A program made the position numbers and the translations under genes. A DNA stretch of 7,202 bases from Coprobacillus sp. (lineage in GTDB: Bacteria; Bacillota_I; Bacilli_A; RFN20; CAG-826). The notes beneath the pieces were generated by a model. The model saw nothing but the letters and a program-made list of their open reading frames with translations. It made no database searches and was not told the origin of the DNA. The stretch lies in NCBI GenBank assembly GCA_021203745.1, contig JAJQAP010000042.1, forward strand, positions 1-7,202, read 5' to 3'. This document shows positions 1-4,492 of the stretch, piece after piece. Within the stretch, counting starts at the first letter, position 1. Each line of letters opens with the position of its first letter.

Positions 1-49
1 TAAGAGAAAGGAGTAAAACTGGTAACATAGCTAATAGTTTCTTATTCAT
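1..49 (-). CDS. N-terminus of an exported protein or lipoprotein (partial)
   Basis: This is a minus-strand gene cut by the window start. The visible 16 residues read MNKKLLAMLPVLLLSL, a basic n-region followed by a leucine-rich hydrophobic core, as in a Sec signal peptide. A lipobox cysteine would lie just beyond the window, so lipoprotein versus secreted or anchored protein cannot be decided. Two ATGs are in frame, at 55 and 49. The AAGGAG ribosome binding site at 58-63 lies 8 bases from the ATG at 49 and only 2 from the ATG at 55, so 49 is chosen. A likely promoter lies at 80-108. The function of the mature protein is unknown. Confidence 0.6.
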   Translation of the reverse strand, partial: MNKKLLAMLPVLLLSL

Positions 50-79
50 AGACATAACTCCTTAATAAAGTCAGTAAAG

Positions 80-108
80 ATTATAATATCATGAATGATA
101 TTAAATAA
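80..108 (-). promoter_or_regulatory. Promoter of the exported-protein gene
   Basis: On the minus strand a perfect TATAAT -10 occupies 80-85. A poor -35 (TTATTT, 103-108) lies 17 bases upstream of it. The start codon at 49 and the ribosome binding site at 58-63 follow at a normal distance. The -10 is convincing and the -35 is weak. Confidence 0.45.
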
Positions 109-145
109 GAATATATTATTCGTGCGAGTTTTTATGGACATACTT

Positions 146-169
146 ACAATAAAAATGTATTTTTATTGT
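146..169. repeat. Perfect 11+11 bp inverted repeat, possible operator
   Basis: ACAATAAAAAT (146-156) and ATTTTTATTGT (159-169) are perfect reverse complements separated by two bases. The element lies about 40 bp upstream of the putative -35 of the minus-strand exported-protein gene, a usual place for a repressor or activator site. It is too AT-rich for a typical intrinsic terminator. The binding protein is not identifiable. Confidence 0.45.
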
Positions 170-201
170 CTGTCTTTGTTAAATGCCAAATAATAGACAA
201 T

Positions 202-237
202 AAGAAAGGCACCTTACTATTGGCCTAGTAAGATGCC
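202..237 (-). terminator. Intrinsic terminator (minus strand), part of element A
   Basis: Arms 208-219 and 226-237 form a 12-bp stem. The single C-A mismatch on the plus strand becomes a G-U pair on the minus strand, and the minus-strand stem is followed by TTTCTT (202-207). The RNA form is therefore favoured on the minus strand. No minus-strand gene is visible upstream of it before the small RNA's own terminator at 475, so its substrate transcript is unclear. It resembles the terminator at 944-978. Confidence 0.55.
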
Positions 238-238
238 C

Positions 239-287
239 GGGTTCAAATGATATGAACTGCACGAATAAATTGTATCATATTGAACCC
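239..287. repeat. Palindromic element A
   Basis: Arms GGGTTCAAATGATA (plus strand, from 239) and GGGTTCAATATGATA (minus strand, from 287) form an imperfect 14-15 bp inverted repeat around a loop of about 20 bases. On the minus strand the arm continues as TGATACAAT, an extended -10-like box (TACAAT at 269-274). The element abuts the minus-strand terminator at 202-237. It belongs to a four-member family (A 239-287, B 980-1034, C 3675-3724, D 5137-5184). Confidence 0.6.
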
Positions 288-420
288 TCTTTGCAATTAG
301 TTTGTAACTAGACAAACGGAAAGGAGGACTCAACATGTATGAATCCAAAATTGGAAAAAGTTATTTAAGAATAGAGAATTGTCTTCATAATAACGAAAAC
401 ACTCATAATTGTTTTCCTTT

Positions 421-445
421 GTGCCCTTGTTATGGGCACTTTTTT
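421..445 (+). terminator. Intrinsic terminator (plus strand)
   Basis: GTGCCC (421-426) and GGGCAC (434-439) form a GC-rich 6-bp stem with a 7-base loop, followed immediately by six T (440-445). There is no T-run on the other strand, so it acts on plus-strand transcripts. It would end any RNA starting near element A, before the gene at 614 is reached. It could be an attenuator or the end of a short RNA. Confidence 0.7.
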
Positions 446-448
446 GTA

Positions 449-476
449 TTATTAGATTGCAATCACCATCTAATAA
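449..476. repeat. Short perfect inverted repeat
   Basis: TTATTAGAT (449-457) and ATCTAATAA (468-476) are perfect reverse complements around a 10-base loop. The repeat sits between the plus-strand terminator at 421-445 and the minus-strand terminator at 475-499. Its function is unknown. Confidence 0.4.
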
Positions 477-499
477 AAAAGCCTTCCAAGAGGGAAGGC
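475..499 (-). terminator. Terminator of the small RNA
   Basis: GCCTTCC (481-487) and GGAAGGC (493-499) form a perfect 7-bp GC-rich stem with a 5-base loop. On the minus strand it is followed by six T (475-480), a textbook intrinsic terminator for minus-strand transcription. Confidence 0.8.
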
Positions 500-586
500 A
501 GTGAGAAGTCTACGCACTGTGCTCAAACGTTCTTCTCTGTCCACGCGAATTCACCGTGGCTACCCTCCTCTGAGGGCGGTGAGCAC
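475..586 (-). ncRNA. Unidentified structured small RNA, about 112 nt
   Basis: A minus-strand transcription unit is fully specified: a consensus promoter (591-620), a start near 584-586, and an intrinsic terminator at 475-499. The predicted RNA begins with a 7-bp closing stem GTGCTCA (580-586) with TGAGCAC (519-525). This encloses two hairpins: CCCTC/GAGGG with an AGAG loop (563-576) and CCACG/CGTGG (541-559). A CAGTG/CACTG hairpin (499-519) and the terminator stem follow. There is no convincing open reading frame. I do not recognise it as a known riboswitch, 6S RNA, SRP RNA or tmRNA. It is antisense to the region just upstream of the gene at 614, and its promoter overlaps that gene's ribosome binding site and start, so it may control that gene in cis or act in trans. 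Confidence 0.7.
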
Positions 587-590
587 ATTT

Positions 591-620
591 ATTATAAGAA
601 AGGAGGAGATAGTATGTCAA
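591..620 (-). promoter_or_regulatory. Consensus sigma-70/sigma-A promoter of the small RNA
   Basis: On the minus strand a perfect TTGACA (615-620) and a perfect TATAAT (591-596) are separated by 18 bases. Transcription would start about 5-7 bases past the -10, exactly at the beginning of the closing stem (584-586). The promoter lies over the ribosome binding site (601-606) and first codons of the opposing gene at 614. Confidence 0.75.
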
Positions 621-961
621 GTAAGAATACATCGTATAACTCATCACTAAAAGGTGTCCGATTAGTAGATTCTAAAGATGCATGGATTATTACAAAAAGT
701 GGTAAAAAGATGTTAAATCCAAAATATGAGTTTGTTGGAAAAATGCAAATTGAAATGCCAAACATGATAGTCAGTGCATCCGACAAGAAAAAACCTACAT
801 ATAAAGAAGATGTCGGAAATCTTAACAACACAGCGAAGAGACAAATAATTAATCACTTTTACGACGAGAACGGCAAACGAAACAAAAAGCGTGTCGCTTA
901 TTTTGCGAAAGAAAAGAAAAGTGCAAGTAATGTTTCAGACATTAAAAAAGCATCTTACTAG
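614..961 (+). CDS. Small basic protein of unknown function (115 aa)
   Basis: I do not recognise this protein. The start at 614 has an ideal ribosome binding site (AGGAGG, 601-606, spacing 7). The same frame is open back to an ATG at 335, but that extension runs through a terminator and RNA hairpins and is less likely. The protein is rich in Lys, Asn and Ser with no membrane segment and no obvious catalytic motif. Its C-terminal half (residues 58-113) is strongly basic, with runs such as DKKKP, KRNKKR and AKEKKS, which could contact nucleic acid. It is the only plus-strand gene between 1 and 6231 and is bracketed by elements A and B. Its last codons form half of a minus-strand terminator stem (944-978). 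An antisense small RNA promoter sits on its start. Confidence 0.6.
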   Translation: MSSKNTSYNSSLKGVRLVDSKDAWIITKSGKKMLNPKYEFVGKMQIEMPNMIVSASDKKKPTYKEDVGNLNNTAKRQIINHFYDENGKRNKKRVAYFAKEKKSASNVSDIKKASY

Positions 962-978
962 ATAGGCTAATAAGACGC
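944..978 (-). terminator. Intrinsic terminator of the rmuC-phosphodiesterase operon
   Basis: Arms 950-961 and 967-978 form a 12-bp stem with a 5-base loop. The two mismatches on the plus strand become G-U wobbles on the minus strand. Six T follow on the minus strand (944-949). It lies about 110 bases past the stop of the phosphodiesterase gene, beyond element B, and the 950-961 arm is the end and stop codon of the opposing gene. Its sequence resembles the terminator at 202-237. Confidence 0.7.
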
Positions 979-979
979 A

Positions 980-1034
980 TGGGACCCATGATATTGTGTC
1001 CGTAGGTTAAGGTTATTATATATCATGGGTCTCA
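980..1034. repeat. Palindromic element B
   Basis: TGGGACCCATGATAT (980-994) and its counterpart at 1020-1034 form a 15-bp stem with one G-T wobble around a 25-base loop. On the minus strand the arm runs into GATATATAAT, placing a TATAAT at 1015-1020. The minus-strand terminator at 944-978 follows almost directly, the same arrangement as element A with 202-237. Confidence 0.6.
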
Positions 1035-1088
1035 CAAATCAAATAGTTTCTTATTTACATTTCTTTTGAATTATTCAAGATATAGAGC

Positions 1089-2222
1089 TTATCTATTAAA
1101 GACACTTATGTCTATTTGGTCTTCTTCTTTTGAATAGCCTGCATGACTTGCCTTATAATTATTTGGTTCTTTACCTATATAGGACTTTCTTGATATAAAG
1201 GTGTAATGAGAATGACTAATACTAATAAAATCACCGGTAAAATCGTAGTAGTGCTCATTAGGTTTGCCCTCTCCAAAAACATGGAGTTTAAGTGCTTGTT
1301 TTGGACTTAATAGATAGAAGTCTTTACCATAATACTTATTAAATAACCTCTTAAAGAGTGCCTTTTTACCCTTTTTTACAAAAAACGCTGTCGTTCTTCC
1401 TTCAAGTGATATTGGTCTTAGTAAGGTATTATAGATATCCTCTTGTTCACTTATATCAATATAGTTAATATCGATAAGACCATGATCAGCGAGAACAAGA
1501 AATAGAGTGTCAGGATTAGCTAAGGTGACTTCTTTTACAACCTGATCTATATCTTTAAAAATTTCTGTAATTTTATTTGAAGATGTTCCCTCGGTATGTA
1601 TCTCTTTATCTGGCAATATGTTATAAGCATAAAGAAATCCTTTATCTAGACTTTTAAGATTAGAGTTAATCTGACTTATCATCTCATTAAAGTCTTTAAA
1701 GCCTTCTTCGTATACTGGATAGCATTTTAAATCTATTGCCTTATAATCACTATTATCTCTAATAATCGTAAATATATCTGTATAGGGACATATATCCTTT
1801 AAGATTAGTTTATTTCTTGTATCAGGCTCGTAGCATATTCCTGTTTCATGACACTTATTAGAGAAGTAATCAATATTACAATCATACTCTTGTAGATAAA
1901 CACACCAGCCAAGCCATCCTGTCTCCACTGGATATTTTGCACTTAAGAGGGATGTAGTGGCCGCGACAGTTGTCGGTGGGTACACACTATGGATAGTCTT
2001 ATAGTAATGACTTCTGATATATGAGTCCTTGTCTAGATGCTTTCTTATAAGTGAAGTACCACTTCCATCAAAAAGGAGGAGAGCGACTTTTTCATGTCCT
2101 TTTAGTAAATCATCTATATCCCCCATAGTCTCATGAAAAGATAAACCCGTAAAATGCTTAATTATCGAGTTAGATAAATTCACTAAATTGTTTTTATAGA
2201 CAAACTTCTTAGGTTTACTCAT
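1089..2222 (-). CDS. Alkaline-phosphatase-superfamily phosphodiesterase / nucleotide pyrophosphatase-like
   Basis: This 377-residue protein fits the type I phosphodiesterase/nucleotide pyrophosphatase family, two-metal hydrolases that cleave phosphate esters through a Thr/Ser nucleophile. Visible ligands in order are D52 in LLLFDGSG, the nucleophile region PPTTVAATTSL (Thr84 or Thr85), D205 and H209 in LPDKEIHTEG (the family's PDxxxHxxG), D246-H247 in VLADHG, and H360 in ASHAGYS. All the metal sites appear present, so it should be active. There is no signal peptide or membrane segment, which suggests a cytoplasmic enzyme with unknown substrate. The start at 2222 overlaps the rmuC stop by 8 bases and lacks a strong ribosome binding site, which implies translational coupling. 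Transcription probably ends at 944-978. Confidence 0.85.
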   Translation of the reverse strand: MSKPKKFVYKNNLVNLSNSIIKHFTGLSFHETMGDIDDLLKGHEKVALLLFDGSGTSLIRKHLDKDSYIRSHYYKTIHSVYPPTTVAATTSLLSAKYPVETGWLGWCVYLQEYDCNIDYFSNKCHETGICYEPDTRNKLILKDICPYTDIFTIIRDNSDYKAIDLKCYPVYEEGFKDFNEMISQINSNLKSLDKGFLYAYNILPDKEIHTEGTSSNKITEIFKDIDQVVKEVTLANPDTLFLVLADHGLIDINYIDISEQEDIYNTLLRPISLEGRTTAFFVKKGKKALFKRLFNKYYGKDFYLLSPKQALKLHVFGEGKPNEHYYDFTGDFISISHSHYTFISRKSYIGKEPNNYKASHAGYSKEEDQIDISVFNR

Positions 2223-3450
2223 CTGTGTCTAATAAATCTAGATCTTCTAGGTCATCATCATCGATGACATTTTCAATTGGGGGCTCAGTATAACCTATCT
2301 CACTTCGTTTTACATTATCAAAGGTCTTAATCATGAGTCTTGCTCTCTTATCGAGAGTGTCACTATCGTTAGAGAGTCTCTTTATAGAGTTAGAGAGTTT
2401 AGACCATTCCTTATCAAAGTTTTTAAATTGAGTGCCTAGTTTTGATATTTCTCCTTCTAGTTCCTTAGCAAGTTCATTTCTCTTTGCTTCTTGCTTTAAC
2501 ATGATGATTTCAGTAAGTAAGGGTCCTAAAACTCTAGGAGATGCCACGATAACGTTTTTATCATAGGCATAATCAAGTGACTCTGTTAATTCATAATGGA
2601 GATAAGCATCTATCCCGTCAGAGGGGATAAACATAATCGCCTGAGAGAATGTTAATCCATCCACGATATATTTCTTAGATATATCATCAATATGCTTTTT
2701 AATCTCTCTCTTTAAATCTTGTTTTTCTTTTTCTTTTTCTGTTTCATCTATTTCTGCATCAAAGAGCTTAGAATAATCAGCGAAGGGGAATTTAGAGTCT
2801 ACACAGACAAAAAGGTCATTTGGGAGAAACACCACAGCGTCCGCTTTAACGGTGTCCTCTCCGTTTTTAAAGATATACTGTTCTAGGTAAGTACCTTCTC
2901 CTGGTTCGTGGAAGTATTGACGTAAGATATTAGAGAGTTGGATTTCTCCATATGCCCCTCTTGACTGATTACCCTCTAAAACTGTTCTTAGGGAGATAAC
3001 GTCTTTTGACATATCATCAAGATTCTTTTGGGTGTCAGTTATCTTTTGAAGTGATTCATTAACTTTAGAGATTGTCTCGTTTGTGGTTTTAAAATTCTCA
3101 CCTAGTTTACTATCAACTTTCTCATTCATCTTCTCAAATTGACCATTTAAAGATTCGTTGATTTTATTTTCAAAAGCATGTAATTCTTCATTATTTTGTT
3201 TATTTGCGTCGTTATTTTGTTTAGTGAGGTCTTCTTTAATCGTGTTTAATTGACTAGTTAATTTTTCTGATAAATTATTAATCTGGTCAGTCGTACTTTT
3301 CTCTATATCATGACGTAATGAAAGATTAGATACTTCAGATGATTCTCCTCCCTTAGATCTACCCCTAAAAAGGAAGATTATAAGCACAATGATAACAACT
3401 AGGAGCAAGGCCCCTAAAACACTGATTAAAACAATTGAAACTGTATCCAT
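2215..3450 (-). CDS. rmuC: RmuC family protein
   Basis: RmuC proteins carry a nuclease-like core and in E. coli limit recombination between inverted repeats. This 411-residue protein has the full layout: an N-terminal membrane anchor (residues 4-28, VSIVLISVLGALL onward) followed by RGRSK, a long coiled coil (about 45-155), and the RmuC core (about 160-370). Core motifs are GAYGEIQLSNIL (165-176), KADAVVFLP (202-210), VCVDSKFP (215-222) and MFIPSDG (273-279). An acidic tail (DDDDLEDLDLLD) ends the protein. The start at 3450 follows AGGTGA about 5 bases upstream. It is first in an operon with the phosphodiesterase gene and has its own promoter at 3476-3504. It is the only window gene other than the polymerase with a likely housekeeping DNA-maintenance role. 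Confidence 0.92.
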   Translation of the reverse strand: MDTVSIVLISVLGALLLVVIIVLIIFLFRGRSKGGESSEVSNLSLRHDIEKSTTDQINNLSEKLTSQLNTIKEDLTKQNNDANKQNNEELHAFENKINESLNGQFEKMNEKVDSKLGENFKTTNETISKVNESLQKITDTQKNLDDMSKDVISLRTVLEGNQSRGAYGEIQLSNILRQYFHEPGEGTYLEQYIFKNGEDTVKADAVVFLPNDLFVCVDSKFPFADYSKLFDAEIDETEKEKEKQDLKREIKKHIDDISKKYIVDGLTFSQAIMFIPSDGIDAYLHYELTESLDYAYDKNVIVASPRVLGPLLTEIIMLKQEAKRNELAKELEGEISKLGTQFKNFDKEWSKLSNSIKRLSNDSDTLDKRARLMIKTFDNVKRSEIGYTEPPIENVIDDDDLEDLDLLDTDE

Positions 3451-3475
3451 AAATTCACCTCAAACAAGTGTCTGT

Positions 3476-3504
3476 ATTATAACATTTTAAATGTGTTTTA
3501 TGAA
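3476..3504 (-). promoter_or_regulatory. rmuC promoter with a palindrome in its spacer
   Basis: On the minus strand TTCATA (3499-3504, 4 of 6 to the -35 consensus) and a perfect TATAAT (3476-3481) are 17 bases apart. The start codon at 3450 follows at a suitable distance. The spacer holds a perfect 13-bp palindrome, ACATTT-T-AAATGT (3482-3494), where a bound repressor would block RNA polymerase. Confidence 0.6.
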
Positions 3505-3506
3505 GA

Positions 3507-3635
3507 TTAGTCACATGACGTTGTATGATGTCTTTCTAATAGTTTTGGGATTTCCGCATCTAGAGCATCATATGAACCATCGTTAAGTTCTTCTAGCCAC
3601 TGGATATAATATTGATTTGTTTTTCTTTTTTTCAT
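3507..3635 (-). CDS. 42-aa protein sharing the NDGSY signature of the neighbouring protein
   Basis: This small minus-strand gene starts at ATG 3635 behind a good ribosome binding site (AAAGGAG, minus strand, about 3643-3649) and ends with TAA at 3507-3509. Residues 14-26 read LEELNDGSYDALD. That matches the motif found twice in the 240-residue protein encoded at 3770-4492 (LNEINDGSYYVVD and LNEVNDGSYVVMD), and both are followed by a Leu/Lys-rich helix. It therefore looks like the C-terminal third of one repeat of that protein standing alone, either an orphan remnant or a functional mini-version. Element C, with its built-in extended -10, lies just upstream. No known domain is recognised. Confidence 0.6.
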   Translation of the reverse strand: MKKRKTNQYYIQWLEELNDGSYDALDAEIPKLLERHHTTSCD

Positions 3636-3674
3636 AGTGATCTCCTTTCAAAAATGAAAAACTTTTTATGTTAT

Positions 3675-3724
3675 GGCTCACTATGATATAATAATTTAGT
3701 CTGAGGTCATTATATCAATGAACC
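3675..3724. repeat. Palindromic element C
   Basis: The core arms are TGATATAAT (3684-3692, plus strand) and ATTATATCA (3709-3717), flanked by the less perfect pair GGCTCAC and TGAACC. Each arm is therefore a perfect extended -10 box on one strand. Bases 3699-3724 match 5159-5184 of element D at 25 of 26 positions. On the minus strand it precedes the 42-aa gene, and on the plus strand it is followed by a terminator at 3730-3762. Confidence 0.65.
3709..3717 (-). promoter_or_regulatory. Extended -10 promoter for the 42-aa gene
   Basis: On the minus strand the sequence TTGATATAATG contains TGATATAAT, an extended -10. No -35 is recognisable 17 bases upstream. The same box and surrounding 26 bases recur in element D upstream of the gene at 4489-5103. 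Confidence 0.45.
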
Positions 3725-3729
3725 TTATG

Positions 3730-3762
3730 CACCCCACTACGCAAGTGATGGGGTGTTTTTTT
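3730..3762 (+). terminator. Strong plus-strand intrinsic terminator with no evident gene
   Basis: CACCCCA (3730-3736) and TGGGGTG (3749-3755) form a 7-bp GC-rich stem, followed by seven T (3756-3762). The minus strand has no T-run after the stem, so it does not serve the minus-strand genes at 3770-5103. Its only plausible substrate is a short plus-strand RNA starting in element C. Confidence 0.75.
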
Positions 3763-3769
3763 GTCATCT

Positions 3770-4492
3770 TTATTTCTGTGATTGCTTTAATAGTTTCTTA
3801 TATGCCCTTGGATATTCATTTTGTAATCGAAGACTAATATAATCCATCACAACGTATGATCCATCATTAACCTCGTTAAGTCTTTCTATTAATTTTGAAG
3901 TTAAATCTAGGGTCTCTCTCATTGACTGTTTTTCTCTTTTTTTATCAAAACCTTTACGATTAATCGATGGATTAAAATATGACATATATAAATCTGTGAT
4001 TTGAGTGGCTAAAGCGTTTATCTCTTTATCTTCACTTATAATGGCAATTGGATTATTGAGGATGTTGTCATTTTCGGCTCGATAAACGAGGGAACCACCA
4101 TAAATATTACAAATCTCAACATTTATCATTCCGTCTTTGGGTTTGTTTTTATCGATTATTTTAAATTCCTTTGAGTAATTGCCCATTAAGGTTGGTGTTA
4201 TCGAATCAACAACATAATAGGATCCATCGTTAATTTCATTTAGTCTGTCTTTTAACTGCTTAGTGTATTTAAGCATTTCACCCATATGTTCAATTTGCCA
4301 ATCATCGTGAAAACGAGCAGGCAAAAAGTCAAAATCAAAATAAGAGTCATAAAGGTTTCCGATTTTGCCAGTTAAATCACTTACAATGGGGTCTTTTTCT
4401 ATTATCTGGATGGGTTTATAGGTAATGATACCATCCTCATCGCGATAAAAGATTGGATTCATATATTCATTAATAATTTGAACTTGTATCAT
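3770..4492 (-). CDS. Tandem-duplicated protein, candidate immunity/antitoxin partner (240 aa)
   Basis: I do not recognise the family, but the protein is an internal duplication of about 120 residues. Each half begins with a beta-rich stretch (MIQVQIINEY at 1; GMINVEICNIY at 121). A LYDSYF (48-53) or LYMSYF (168-173) helix follows, and each half ends in a helix plus the signature LNEINDGSYYVVD (84-96) or LNEVNDGSYVVMD (205-217). It lacks a signal peptide and membrane segments. Its ATG overlaps the stop of the upstream gene by four bases (ATGA, 4489-4492). Its ribosome binding site AGGAGG (4504-4509) lies in that gene's Arg-Arg-Lys tail. Tight coupling behind a toxin-like gene suggests an immunity or antitoxin role; this is inferred from context, not homology. 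Confidence 0.7.
   Translation of the reverse strand: MIQVQIINEYMNPIFYRDEDGIITYKPIQIIEKDPIVSDLTGKIGNLYDSYFDFDFLPARFHDDWQIEHMGEMLKYTKQLKDRLNEINDGSYYVVDSITPTLMGNYSKEFKIIDKNKPKDGMINVEICNIYGGSLVYRAENDNILNNPIAIISEDKEINALATQITDLYMSYFNPSINRKGFDKKREKQSMRETLDLTSKLIERLNEVNDGSYVVMDYISLRLQNEYPRAYKKLLKQSQK

Larger units (their letters stand above)
288..613 (+). other. Leader region with an orphan start codon; mostly non-coding
   Basis: This stretch has an excellent ribosome binding site (AAGGAGG, 321-327) 7 bases before an ATG at 335. That frame stays open all the way into the gene at 614, which would add 93 residues. The extension would be read through a plus-strand terminator (421-445) and across a structured antisense RNA locus, and its sequence is unusually rich in Cys and His. 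I treat it as probably non-coding. A weak promoter (TTGAAC at 280-285, TGTAAC at 303-308) and small inverted repeats (GTTTGT 300-305 with ACAAAC 312-317) precede the ATG. A second ATG at 339 opens a nine-codon peptide, MNPKLEKVI. Confidence 0.4.
3699..3762 (+). ncRNA. Candidate short plus-strand RNA from element C
   Basis: The plus-strand extended -10 TGATATAAT (3684-3692) would start transcription near 3698-3700, and an intrinsic terminator ends at 3762, giving an RNA of roughly 65 nt. No plus-strand gene lies upstream that would otherwise need this terminator. The -35 is poor (TTTTAT around 3664), so this is an inference from -10 plus terminator only. The RNA would be antisense to the 3' end of the upstream operon's transcript and to the 42-aa gene's promoter. 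Confidence 0.35.

Noticed and set aside
236..287. tRNA-like T-arm sequence GGGTTCAAATGA
   Set aside because: The GGTTCAAAT resemblance is part of the inverted repeat of element A. No acceptor stem, D-arm, anticodon arm or CCA-compatible end can be assembled around it.
592..831. 79-codon open frame on the minus strand
   Set aside because: It lies antisense to the 115-aa gene, has no ribosome binding site, and overlaps the small RNA promoter. It is a shadow frame.
239..1034. Invertible promoter or phase-variation switch
   Set aside because: The loops of the palindromes are only 16-25 bases, too short for a normal site-specific inversion, and no recombinase gene is visible.
33..1055. Shared 14-mer AATAGTTTCTTATT at 33-46 and 1042-1055
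   Set aside because: The match does not extend convincingly beyond the 14 bases, and in AT-rich DNA this can arise by chance. It is probably not a duplicated gene start.
3725..3770. Terminator at 3730-3762 as the end of the minus-strand toxin/immunity operon
   Set aside because: The T-run follows the stem only on the plus strand; the minus strand reads on into GCATAAGG.
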